Shown here: positions 31,106-38,581 of the stretch, piece by piece
Position numbering within the stretch: the first letter of the stretch is position 1
How the letters are laid out: each line of letters begins with the position of its first letter
Translations under genes and position numbers: made by a program
NCBI GenBank assembly: GCA_016875915.1
Contig: VGOM01000019.1
Coordinates: 1 to 38,581, forward strand
Origin: Chloroflexota bacterium
Lineage (GTDB): Bacteria; Chloroflexota; Dehalococcoidia; UBA2247; RBG-13-53-26
Direction of reading: 5' to 3'
Length of the DNA stretch: 38,581 bases
Notes under the pieces: generated by a model
Database searches by the model: none
The model's input: only the letters and a program-made list of their open reading frames with translations
Told to the model about the DNA's origin: nothing

Positions 31106-31750
31106 GTGACCATCAACATCAGACAGGCCCGCCCCGAAGATGCCAGGCTGCTGGCCTGGTGCATGCTGATGGCCGGCCGTTCGCACATGAAGGTCGGCAT
31201 TTGGGACATGGTCATATCGCAGCCAGAGGACACATGTCTCTCCTTCCTGGAGAAGCTGGCCCTCCAGGGGCCCCGCCATATGTGTCACTACGGAGAGTTC
31301 CTGGTGGCCGAAGTCGATGGCCAGGCTGTGGCCGCCCTCGAGGGATTCGACCCGGTGACCAACGGGGAGGAGACGGTCACCGAGCCGATGGCTGCTGTGA
31401 TCCAGCAGATGGGTCTGACACAGGATGACATGGCCTCAGGGATGGAGAGCCTGGCCGCCTTCATGACCTGCCATTCCGACTTCCTGAAGGACGCCTGGGT
31501 GGTAGAGCAGGTGGCCACCCGTGCCGCCTACCGCCGAAAGGGGGTGATCAGCAGCCTGCTCCATGCCATCCTGGACAAAGGCCGTCAGCAGGGCTTCCGA
31601 AGGGCCCAGGTCAGCTTCTACATCGGCAACACCCCGGCAGAGCAGGCATACCACAAGGCCGGCTTCAAGTACCTCGACGAGAAGCGACACCCCGATTTCC
31701 AGAGGGTCATCGGCTGCCCGGGCATGGTGCGGTTGGTGCGCGACCTCTGA
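31106..31750 (+). CDS. GNAT family N-acetyltransferase
   Basis: 214 residues from GTG 31106 (GGAGGAG directly upstream). INIRQARPEDARLLAWCM is the N-terminal strand-helix; VEQVATRAAYRRKGVISSLLHAILDKG carries the acetyl-CoA loop RRKGVI; VSFYIGNTPAEQAYHKAGFKYLDEKR is the C-terminal motif B. The middle insertion (residues about 85-125) is longer than in minimal GNATs. Substrate unknown. Possibly from the same transcription region as tkt, but tkt has its own promoter. Confidence 0.85.
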   Translation: MTINIRQARPEDARLLAWCMLMAGRSHMKVGIWDMVISQPEDTCLSFLEKLALQGPRHMCHYGEFLVAEVDGQAVAALEGFDPVTNGEETVTEPMAAVIQQMGLTQDDMASGMESLAAFMTCHSDFLKDAWVVEQVATRAAYRRKGVISSLLHAILDKGRQQGFRRAQVSFYIGNTPAEQAYHKAGFKYLDEKRHPDFQRVIGCPGMVRLVRDL

Positions 31751-31804
31751 CCATTGCCGACAGCAGCCCCCTACCCGCCGGGAGTTGCCACATGACGGCT
31801 GCCA

Positions 31805-31835
31805 TTGACAGCCACTGCTACGCACCTGATAGTAT
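31805..31835 (+). promoter_or_regulatory. Promoter of tkt
   Basis: TTGACA (31805-31810) with GATAGT at a 17-base spacing (31828-31833) or TAGTAT at 19 (31830-31835), about 50 bases before the ATG. Confidence 0.5.
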
Positions 31836-31882
31836 TCTCCACACAGACGGCGACGGCCGCACGGCGGTCCCGGACCAGGCAT

Positions 31883-33907
31883 ATGACCATCGATGATCTC
31901 TGCGTCAACACCATCAGAACCCTGGCCATCGACGCGGTGCAGCGGGCCAATTCCGGCCATCCCGGAACACCACTGGGGGCCGCGCCCATGGCCTACGTGC
32001 TCTGGGACCGATTCCTGAAGCACAACCCCGGCGATCCCCGCTGGCCGGACCGCGATCGCTTCGTGCTGTCACCGGGCCACGCCTCGGCCATGCTCTACGC
32101 CCTGCTCCACCTGACCGGCTATGATCTCTCTCTGGATGAGGTCCGGAATTTCCGCCAGTGGGGCAGCAGGACCCCCGGCCACTCCGAGCACGGAGTCACC
32201 CCCGGCGTCGAGGCAACGACAGGCCCTCTGGGCCAGGGATTCGCCAACGGCGTGGGAATGGCTATGGCCGAGAGGCGGCTGGCGGAGCACTACAACAGAC
32301 CCGGCTACGAGATCATCAACCACTACACCTACGCCATCGTCTCAGACGGCGACCTTCAGGAAGGCGTGGCCTCCGAAGCGGCCTCGCTGGCGGGGACGCT
32401 GCACCTGGGCAAGATGGTCTACCTCTACGACGACAATGACATCTCCATCGAAGGCAACACGGACATGGCCTTCGCCGAGAACGTGGCCCGGCGCTTCCAG
32501 GCCTACGGCTGGCACGTCACCGGCCCCATAGACGGCATGGACCTCTCCGCAGTGCATCTGGCCATCCGCAGGGCCCGGAACGAGCTGAACCGTCCCAGCC
32601 TGATCATCTGCCGCACCGTCATCGGCTACGGCAGCCCTCACAAGGCGGGGACGGCCGCCGCCCACGGCGAACCGCTGGGCGAGGAGGAGGTGCGCCTGAC
32701 CAAGCGGCAGCTCGGCTGGCCCTGTGAAGAGCCCTTCGCCACCCCGCCGGAGGCCGTGGCCCATTTCCGGCAGGCGCTGGAGAGAGGCAGAAGCCAGCAG
32801 GAGTCATGGGAAGGGATGCTCCGCGCCTACCGGCAGGACTACCCCCGGGAGGCGGCACAGCTGGCAGGGGATCTGAGCGGCGATCTGCCCCCGGGCTGGT
32901 CCGACAGCCTCTCCGGTCTCTTCGAGGCGGCGGACAAGCCCATTGCCACCAGAGAGGCCTCGGGCCAGGTGATGAACGCCATCGCGGACAGGGTTCATTC
33001 CTTTGCCGGGGGCTCAGCCGACCTCGCCCCTTCCACCAAGACCCTCCTCAAGGACCACGGGCACTACGGCTTTGAGCAGTACTGCGGACGGAATGTCCAC
33101 TTCGGCGTGCGGGAGCACGCCATGGGCGCTATCGCCAATGGCATGGCGCTGCACGGCGGGATCATCCCCTACACCGGAACATTCCTGGTCTTCTGCGACT
33201 ACATGCGCCCGCCGGTGAGGCTGGCCGCGCTGATGGGGATCCGGGTGATTTTCATCTTCACCCATGATTCCATCGGCCTGGGCGAGGATGGGCCGACCCA
33301 TCAGCCCGTCGAACAGCTCATGGGATTGCGCGCCGTGCCCAACCTGGTCACCATCCGCCCCGCCGACGCCACCGAGACGGCCGAGGCCTGGAAGGCGGCC
33401 ATGGAACGCCGCCACGGGCCCACCGCTCTGATACTCAGCCGCCAGTCCCTGCCCCTCCTCGACCGCCGGACCCTCGCCCCGGCCACGGAAGTGCAGCGGG
33501 GAGGGTACACCCTGTGGCAGGCATCGGAATCGCCCCAGGCCGTCATCATCGGCACCGGCTCAGAAGTGCACGTCGCCCTGGAGGCCGGCCGGCTGCTCCG
33601 GGGCGAGGGCATCGCCGCCAGGGTGGTCTCACTCCCTTCCTGGGAGCTCTTTGACGCACAGGCGCCGGACTACCGCAATCAGGTCCTGCCGCCTTCGGTG
33701 CGCGTCCGCGTGTCGATAGAGGCAGGCACGCCGCTGGGCTGGGAGCGTTACGTCGGGCTGGATGGCGCGGCTGTCGGCCTGTCCCGCTTCGGGGCCTCCG
33801 CGTCGGGCAAGGTACTCTACCAGCAGCTCGGCCTGACCGCCGGCCGGGTGAGAGACGAAGTGCTCCGCCTCCTGAAGGGCGGCAGCGGCCGGGGCTCTGC
33901 CGCCTAG
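31883..33907 (+). CDS. tkt: Transketolase
   Basis: 674 residues. Transfers two-carbon units between pentose phosphate sugars with thiamine diphosphate. [20 protein letters not shown] at the start, the ThDP motif [19 protein letters not shown] with DDNDISIEG, the [15 protein letters not shown] region with its catalytic Glu (VREHAMG) and [17 protein letters not shown] are all typical. Full length in one chain. ATG 31883 is used since the longer frame begins at the -35 box; the RBS is weak. With rpiB and dxs in the window, the pentose phosphate interconversions are well represented. Confidence 0.95.
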   Translation: MTIDDLCVNTIRTLAIDAVQRANSGHPGTPLGAAPMAYVLWDRFLKHNPGDPRWPDRDRFVLSPGHASAMLYALLHLTGYDLSLDEVRNFRQWGSRTPGHSEHGVTPGVEATTGPLGQGFANGVGMAMAERRLAEHYNRPGYEIINHYTYAIVSDGDLQEGVASEAASLAGTLHLGKMVYLYDDNDISIEGNTDMAFAENVARRFQAYGWHVTGPIDGMDLSAVHLAIRRARNELNRPSLIICRTVIGYGSPHKAGTAAAHGEPLGEEEVRLTKRQLGWPCEEPFATPPEAVAHFRQALERGRSQQESWEGMLRAYRQDYPREAAQLAGDLSGDLPPGWSDSLSGLFEAADKPIATREASGQVMNAIADRVHSFAGGSADLAPSTKTLLKDHGHYGFEQYCGRNVHFGVREHAMGAIANGMALHGGIIPYTGTFLVFCDYMRPPVRLAALMGIRVIFIFTHDSIGLGEDGPTHQPVEQLMGLRAVPNLVTIRPADATETAEAWKAAMERRHGPTALILSRQSLPLLDRRTLAPATEVQRGGYTLWQASESPQAVIIGTGSEVHVALEAGRLLRGEGIAARVVSLPSWELFDAQAPDYRNQVLPPSVRVRVSIEAGTPLGWERYVGLDGAAVGLSRFGASASGKVLYQQLGLTAGRVRDEVLRLLKGGSGRGSAA

Positions 33908-34014
33908 CCCCCGGCGCCCATCAGCGGCCAGCATGGTCTTCGTCACCGCCAGCAAGCCGCCGGTCCTGCACTGATCGCCCTCGAGGCCTCCAGGGGAAGT
34001 CCGCGGGCCGGGCA

Positions 34015-34043
34015 TTGACAGAGACCCGAAAGCATGTTACCAT
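34015..34043 (+). promoter_or_regulatory. Promoter of the arsR-type gene
   Basis: TTGACA (34015-34020), exactly 17 bases, TACCAT (34038-34043). Confidence 0.7.
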
Positions 34044-34069
34044 ATTGGCATATTGTAATATATCAATAT
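34042..34069 (+). promoter_or_regulatory. AT-rich operator for the ArsR-type regulator
   Basis: ATATTG occurs at 34042-34047 and 34050-34055, with the inverted CAATAT at 34064-34069. The 20-base unit ATATTGTAATATATCAATAT lies over the transcription start, where ArsR/SmtB repressors bind such AT-rich dyads. It stands out against the GC-rich surroundings. Confidence 0.6.
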
Positions 34070-34088
34070 TCTGGAAGAGGGTAGAGTC

Positions 34089-34430
34089 TTGGCGATGATT
34101 GGTGATAGCGACAGGTTGCTGGAGGTATTCCGTCTGCAGGCCGATCTCTGTAAGTCGCTGGCCGATGCCAAGCGGCTGATGATCATCCACCACCTCCGCG
34201 ATGGGCCCAAATCGGTGGGGGAACTGGCGGAGGCCATCGGGTCGAAGCAGTCGAATACCTCGCAGCATCTGGGGGTCCTGCGGAAGGCCGGCGTGGTCTG
34301 CGCCACCAGGCAGGGCAATATTGTGCGCTACAGCCTGGTGATCCCTGGGATTGCCATGGCCTGCGACATTGTCCGCGAGGCGGTGGGCGAGATACTGCAG
34401 AGGGAACGCAGCCTGAGTGACATCATGTAG
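34089..34430 (+). CDS. ArsR/SmtB family transcriptional regulator
   Basis: 113 residues from TTG 34089 (GAGGG 7 bases upstream; ATG 34095 possible). Winged helix: QADLCKSLADAKRLMIIHHLRDGPKSVGELAEAIGSKQSNTSQHLGVLRKAGVV, followed by the wing ATRQGNIVRYSL. The only Cys residues in the regions usually used for metal sensing are isolated (Cys near 21 and in VVCATR), so no classic ELCVCD motif is seen and the signal is unknown. Likely represses its own promoter and the genes that follow. Confidence 0.88.
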   Translation: MAMIGDSDRLLEVFRLQADLCKSLADAKRLMIIHHLRDGPKSVGELAEAIGSKQSNTSQHLGVLRKAGVVCATRQGNIVRYSLVIPGIAMACDIVREAVGEILQRERSLSDIM

Positions 34431-34486
34431 GATTCAGACCACCTGGAATGGCATGCCGTCATCCGGGTCGAGACAAGGAAGAGATC

Positions 34487-34666
34487 ATGTCGACAGGGGA
34501 ATACAAATGCCAGCAGTGCAGTATGGAATTCACCGTGCCGGGAGCCTGCACCGCCCAGACGGAATCCGCGGCCGCCTGCCCCTTGTGCGGCAGCGCGGAG
34601 GTCAGGGAGCTGACCGAGGCCGAGAGACTGGCCAAGTTGGTGCTGGGGTTCCGGCGCGGGGGCTGA
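34487..34666 (+). CDS. Small zinc-ribbon protein
   Basis: 59 residues. YKCQQCSMEF and AACPLCGSAEV give two Cys pairs of a rubredoxin/FmdB-like zinc ribbon; the C-terminal half is a charged helix (ELTEAERLAKLVLGFRRGG). AAGGAAGAG lies 6 bases before the ATG. Sits between the ArsR regulator and the large FAD/Fe-S protein and is probably co-transcribed with both. Confidence 0.75.
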   Translation: MSTGEYKCQQCSMEFTVPGACTAQTESAAACPLCGSAEVRELTEAERLAKLVLGFRRGG

Positions 34667-34762
34667 CGCTAGATTGTGAAGAGGCCGTGAGCCTCTGGAC
34701 AGAGCATCAGCCTTGAGAAGCGGCATCAGCGACCGGGAGGTCGCAGGCAGGAGGAGGTCCCC

Positions 34763-37700
34763 ATGAGCAGTCAGGCGGTCAGAGCCAGGTCGTATCTGGA
34801 GGACAAGTTCGGCAGCCGGGTGAACTTCAGCAGGACCGAGCGGAGGCTCTACGGCCATGATATCGCCGAGATCCCCAGCCTGGTCCGACCCCTGATAGGC
34901 GATACCACTCCGGACGCAGTGGTCCAGCCTCAGTCCGAGGAGGAGCTGTCCGGCCTGGTCCGCTGGGCCTCCGAGAACCGCGTCGCCCTGACCCCGCGGG
35001 GCAAGGCCACCTCCGGCTACGGCGGGGCCATTCCGATCAGGAAAGGGCTGGTCGTCGATTTCTATCGCATGAACAAGGTGATCGCGATCGACCCCCAGGC
35101 CAGGACGGCGACGGTGCAGGCCGGGGTGGTCTGGGAGAAGCTGGACAGGGAGCTGGCCAAGCACGGCCTTACCCTGCGGCTCTACCCCACCAGCTATCCG
35201 GCATCCACGGTCGGCGGCTGGCTGGCGCAGGGCGGGGCCGGCATCGGCTCCTACCAGTCGGGCTGGTTCCGCGACAACGTGGTCAGTGCCCGCGCTGTCA
35301 TGGGAGATGGCAGCGTCAAGGAGTTCAGCCAGCCGGAGCTTGACCTCATCTCGGACGCCGAGGGCACCACCGGTCTGATCAGCCAGGTCACCATCCGGGT
35401 CCAGCCGCTGGAGGAAATGGCCGTCCTGGCCATCTCCTGTCCGGGCGCCGACGATCTGCAGAGACTGGCGCAGTCCATAGTAGACCTGAAGCTGCCCCTC
35501 TGGTCCCTGTGTTTCATCAACCCCCGCATGGCGGAGCTGAAGAACCAGGCACCGCTCATGGAGCACTACGGTCATCCCGTTGAGGAACGGGTCCTGCTTC
35601 CCAAGGCCTACATTGCCTGCCTTGCCTTCCCCGCCAGCGAGGGTCAGACCGTGAGGCAGGGCGTGCAGCAGATCCTCCCCCCCAGTCATGCCAAGGTGCT
35701 GAGCGACGAGATCGCCCGGCACGAGTGGAAGAACCGCTTCAAGCTGATGATCGTCAAGCGCCTTGGCCCCAGCCTGGTCCCGGCCGAGGTGGTCCTGCCC
35801 CTCTCCAGCCTGGCCGGCGCCATGAAGGAGATGGAGCACAAGGTGAGACAGCCCATCGTCAAGGAGGGCGTGATCATCCGCGAGGGGTCAAAGGGCCAGC
35901 CGGAGGTGGTCATCCTGGGATTCATCCCCAGTGACCAGCGCCGTTTCAGCTACAACTTCGTCTTCGGGCTGGCGCTGACTCTGATGAAGATCGCCGAAAG
36001 GCACGGGGGCCGGCCCTTCTCCACCGGACTCTACTTCGCCAGCAGGGCAGGGCGCGTCCTGGGAGAGGAGAGGGTGGCCAGGCTCAGGGAGTTCAAAGCG
36101 AAGGCTGACCCCAAGTCCATCCTCAATCCCGGCAAGGTCATGGACGGCAGCAGGCTGGGCATCTTCATGAGCCTGGCCGGCATGCTAGAGCCGCTGATCC
36201 GCCCGCTGGGCAACATGACCACCGCACAGATCGGCGAGCGGCCGACAGCCGCCAGGCGGGGCATCCCCGCCGACGTAGCCTGGTACGCCTATGCCTGCTC
36301 GCAGTGCGGCTACTGCATCGAGGAGTGCGACCAGTTCTACGGCCGCGGCTGGGAAAGCCAGAGCCCCAAGGGGAAGTGGTACTGGCTGCGGGAGCTTATG
36401 GAAGGTCGCGAGAAGTGGGATCAGTCCATGGTGGACACCATGCTGGTCTGCACCACCTGCGAGCTGTGCAATCTCCGCTGCTCGGCCTCGCTGCCCATCG
36501 AACCGTCGTGGCTGAAGCTCAGGGGACTCCTGGTACATGACAACGGCAGGATGACCTTCCCTCCCTTCGAGATGATGGCCGCCGCCACCAGGAAGGAGGG
36601 GGACATCTGGGCCGGCTACCGGAAGGATCGCTCCAACTGGTTCCCCAAGGATCTCATGGAGAAGCACGGGCCGTCCCACCAAGCCAAGAATCTCTATTTC
36701 GCCGGGTGCACCGCCAGCTACGTGGAGAATGACATCGGCATGGCCAGCGTGAGACTGCTGGACGCCGCCGGGGTCGACTTCACCTACCTGGCCGAGAAGG
36801 AGAACTGCTGCGCCATCCCCATGCTTGTGGCCGGCCGATGGGACGTCTTCGAGGAGACGATGAGGCGAAATATCGCGGCGGCGAAGGAGGCCGGGGTCGA
36901 TACGGTCATTGCCTCGTGCCCCGCCTGCGACATGATGTGGCGGCAGGTCTACCCGGAATGGGCCAAGAAACTGGGCATCGAGTACGGCATCAAGGCGAAG
37001 CACTACAGTGAAATGATCATGGAGAAGATCAACTCAGGCCAATTCGCCTTCCCCAAGCAGAACGGCCAGCCGGTGACGGTGACCTGGCACGATTCATGTC
37101 ACATCGGCCGCGTGTCCCACATTTACGAGCCGCCGCGGCAACTGCTGCAGGCCATGCCCGGCGTCAAGCTGGTGGAAATGGAGCACAATCGCCAGGAGGC
37201 CCACTGCTGCGGCAGCGTGCTGACCCTGATCAAGGAACCACCGGTGGCCGCCGAGATCGGCAGGTCCCGGCTGGACGAGGCCCTGGAGGCGGGTGCGGGC
37301 ACCGTTGTGTCCCTCTGTCCCTGCTGCCAGTTCCAGCTCCGGGTCACCGCCAGCAAGAAGCAGATGCCCGTCAACGTGGTGGACCTGAGCCGGTTCGCCG
37401 CATCGAAGCTGGGCTACCAGTTCCCCGATCCCAACCCCGAGGTCCAGAAGCAGTGGGCTGTCTTCGAGGCCATGATCGCCCTGATGACCCCGCGGGGGTT
37501 CGCCGACCTCATGGGGACGATGTGGCCGGAACTCATCAATGCCATGCCATTCGGCATGGGACGCATGATGCGCGCCATGGGGAGGATACCGGTGGCCCTG
37601 GACCTGATGAAGCCCATGTTCCCCATCCTCTTCCCCAGGCTGCTGCCGATGATGATGCCGAAGGTGATGCCCACCATGCTGCAGCGTGTCGGCCAGCGCA

Positions 37701-37849
37701 TTCCCATGCCGGACTACATGCAAGAGCAGATGCCCGAGCTGATGCCGAAGGTGATGGACAACCTGATGCCGCACATGATCGGGGACGTGGTTCCGCTGGT
37801 CACCCAGCCCATGATCGACTACCTCCGCGGCAAGAGACAGTCCGCCTGA
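34763..37849 (+). CDS. FAD-linked oxidase / 4Fe-4S / CCG fusion oxidoreductase with Met-rich tail
   Basis: 1028 residues, AGGAGGAGG before the ATG. An FAD-binding PCMH domain (about 45-220; TPRGKATSGYGGAIP, GGWLAQGGAGIGSY) and an FAD-oxidase C-terminal domain (to about 455, ILNPGKVM) resemble GlcD/D-lactate dehydrogenase. Next come CSQCGYCIEEC (about 511) and CTTCELCNLRC (about 563) for two 4Fe-4S clusters, then two CCG cysteine-rich domains (about 649-720, and 779-855 with HCCGS and CPCC) as in GlpC/HdrD. The last 110 residues hold over 20 Met in LMPKVM-type repeats. Probably oxidises a 2-hydroxy acid and passes electrons to a quinone, flavodoxin or disulfide. Regulated by the ArsR gene upstream. 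Confidence 0.88.
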   Translation: MSSQAVRARSYLEDKFGSRVNFSRTERRLYGHDIAEIPSLVRPLIGDTTPDAVVQPQSEEELSGLVRWASENRVALTPRGKATSGYGGAIPIRKGLVVDFYRMNKVIAIDPQARTATVQAGVVWEKLDRELAKHGLTLRLYPTSYPASTVGGWLAQGGAGIGSYQSGWFRDNVVSARAVMGDGSVKEFSQPELDLISDAEGTTGLISQVTIRVQPLEEMAVLAISCPGADDLQRLAQSIVDLKLPLWSLCFINPRMAELKNQAPLMEHYGHPVEERVLLPKAYIACLAFPASEGQTVRQGVQQILPPSHAKVLSDEIARHEWKNRFKLMIVKRLGPSLVPAEVVLPLSSLAGAMKEMEHKVRQPIVKEGVIIREGSKGQPEVVILGFIPSDQRRFSYNFVFGLALTLMKIAERHGGRPFSTGLYFASRAGRVLGEERVARLREFKAKADPKSILNPGKVMDGSRLGIFMSLAGMLEPLIRPLGNMTTAQIGERPTAARRGIPADVAWYAYACSQCGYCIEECDQFYGRGWESQSPKGKWYWLRELMEGREKWDQSMVDTMLVCTTCELCNLRCSASLPIEPSWLKLRGLLVHDNGRMTFPPFEMMAAATRKEGDIWAGYRKDRSNWFPKDLMEKHGPSHQAKNLYFAGCTASYVENDIGMASVRLLDAAGVDFTYLAEKENCCAIPMLVAGRWDVFEETMRRNIAAAKEAGVDTVIASCPACDMMWRQVYPEWAKKLGIEYGIKAKHYSEMIMEKINSGQFAFPKQNGQPVTVTWHDSCHIGRVSHIYEPPRQLLQAMPGVKLVEMEHNRQEAHCCGSVLTLIKEPPVAAEIGRSRLDEALEAGAGTVVSLCPCCQFQLRVTASKKQMPVNVVDLSRFAASKLGYQFPDPNPEVQKQWAVFEAMIALMTPRGFADLMGTMWPELINAMPFGMGRMMRAMGRIPVALDLMKPMFPILFPRLLPMMMPKVMPTMLQRVGQRIPMPDYMQEQMPELMPKVMDNLMPHMIGDVVPLVTQPMIDYLRGKRQSA

Positions 37850-37908
37850 CCCCTTGGTCTGCACGGCAGGCGCGGCGGCGGCTGACCAGACGCCTCCGCC
37901 GGTCCGTG

Positions 37909-37938
37909 TTGAAGACGTCAGGCCGTCTGTGCTATATT
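37909..37938 (+). promoter_or_regulatory. Promoter of the membrane zinc-ribbon gene
   Basis: TTGAAG (37909-37914), 18 bases, TATATT (37933-37938). Confidence 0.5.
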
Positions 37939-37959
37939 CCTCGGCCAACGAGGTGACTG

Positions 37960-38220
37960 ATGAAGATCGGACTGCTGGAGCTTGTGGTCATCCTGGTGGC
38001 CCCGCTCATCGTCATGCTCATCACCATGTTCGTCCTCATCCTGGTCTTCGTGACACGGCGGACCGCTCCGGCCACCCGGCCGGCCCCAGAACCGAAGCTC
38101 GAGTTCTGCCCCAACTGCAACCACAAGCTGGTCGAGGTGCGGAACTTCTGCGCCGAGTGCGGTGCCTCCATCAGACACGGCCCGCCATCACTTCCCGCCG
38201 GCACCGAACTGCGTCAGTAG
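37960..38220 (+). CDS. Membrane-anchored zinc-ribbon protein
   Basis: 86 residues. One long N-terminal transmembrane helix (LLELVVILVAPLIVMLITMFVLILVFV) followed by a Pro-rich linker and a zinc ribbon (CPNCNHKL and FCAECGAS). GAGGTGA lies 4 bases before the ATG. Such proteins present a zinc ribbon at the inner membrane face; the role is unknown. Its 3' end overlaps the convergent minus-strand gene by 7 bases. Confidence 0.75.
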   Translation: MKIGLLELVVILVAPLIVMLITMFVLILVFVTRRTAPATRPAPEPKLEFCPNCNHKLVEVRNFCAECGASIRHGPPSLPAGTELRQ

Positions 38221-38581
38221 CCGGACCTGCCCTGTCTCCGACGCGCTCTGAGGAAGACCATGGCCGCGACGGACACCATGCCCGCAACCGCTGCGGCTAT
38301 GGCCCAGCCAGGGAGAGACGCCCACCCGCCATCCGACGGCCCGCTCACGGGCTCCGCGTCGCCGCCTGCCGCCTCCGGATCGCCGGCGATGAGGGGCGAT
38401 GGCAGGGTGCGGAAGCTCCCCTCGGCGCTGCAGGTGACCAAGTCCCCGCTTGATGCCGCCACATAGTAGTAGGTGGTGTCCGGGGTCAGCCCCCCGATCT
38501 CAATGCTGACTGCCCCCGTGGAGGTGACTGTCTGGCTTGGTGACTCCTCGGCATAGGGACCGCCCGGAGTTGTCCCCCACT
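38214..38581 (-). CDS. Fn3-like surface protein, C-terminal part (5' end outside window)
   Basis: The open frame enters at the right edge and ends at TGA 38216-38214 (121 residues visible). It starts inside an Fn3/Ig-like module (WGTTPGGPYAEE, then IGGLTPDTTYYYVAA) of the same kind as in the protein at 1-2095. After a linker a transmembrane helix (GWAIAAAVAGMVSVAAMVF) and LRARRRQGR form a C-terminal membrane anchor with a positive tail. It is either the far end of a second surface protein or, if the window ends are joined, the end of the left-edge gene. Confidence 0.8.
   Translation of the reverse strand, partial: WGTTPGGPYAEESPSQTVTSTGAVSIEIGGLTPDTTYYYVAASSGDLVTCSAEGSFRTLPSPLIAGDPEAAGGDAEPVSGPSDGGWASLPGWAIAAAVAGMVSVAAMVFLRARRRQGRSGY

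Noticed and set aside
34328-35839. 503-codon open frame on the minus strand
   Set aside because: Antisense of the ArsR and FAD/Fe-S genes; no start context and composition typical of a GC shadow.

Overview
The window looks like chromosomal DNA from an uncultured, probably anaerobic bacterium of the Chloroflexota, most likely class Dehalococcoidia. That placement is inference. It rests on high GC, small zinc-ribbon and DUF proteins, RCC1/Fn3-like surface proteins, DUF6125 and EthD proteins, a tungsten-type aldehyde ferredoxin oxidoreductase, and a fused FAD/Fe-S oxidoreductase. No rRNA or phylogenetic marker was compared. Promoters are of sigma-70 type, and many match TTGACA-17-TATAAT closely.

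Layout. 1-7.5 kb: a secreted RCC1/Fn3-like protein running off the left edge, a DUF3795 / nucleoside deoxyribosyltransferase pair, a lipoprotein, small zinc-ribbon and hydrophobic proteins, a GNAT acetyltransferase and a collagen-like lipoprotein. 7.5-13.3 kb: an accessory stretch with visibly less GC-rich genes. It holds a DnaJ-type zinc-finger protein, a serine-recombinase remnant, a zinc ribbon-RDD-TolB fusion, a secreted repeat protein and a DUF433/DUF5615 toxin-antitoxin pair. It ends at a tRNA-Asp gene whose last 14 bases recur next to the recombinase remnant. 13.5-18.6 kb: a housekeeping operon rpiB-dxs-polyprenyl synthase-cobalamin adenosyltransferase-hisA-hisI. 18.6-20.5 kb: rplU-rpmA-rpmE and a DUF1385 membrane protein on the minus strand; rplU appears to start with AUU.

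21-28.6 kb is the most distinctive metabolic block. Small membrane-associated proteins lie behind a consensus promoter with an operator-like palindrome. Next come EthD and DUF6125 proteins, divergent from a GMC oxidoreductase carrying a ferredoxin-like cysteine motif, an aldehyde ferredoxin oxidoreductase and an SCP2-like protein. A convergent radical SAM/SPASM protein is preceded by a 32-codon ORF that was too short for standard ORF calling. Together these suggest oxidation of a hydrophobic alcohol or aldehyde, with a radical SAM maturase for the tungsten enzyme or for a peptide.

28.7-38.6 kb: a proteasome-like Ntn hydrolase with a serine in the nucleophile position, FabF, a second GNAT protein, transketolase, then an ArsR regulator, a zinc ribbon and a 1028-residue FAD/4Fe-4S/CCG fusion with a methionine-rich tail. 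The window ends in a membrane-anchored zinc ribbon and the C-terminus of another Fn3-like surface protein. Both window edges therefore lie inside minus-strand genes with related Fn3-like modules.
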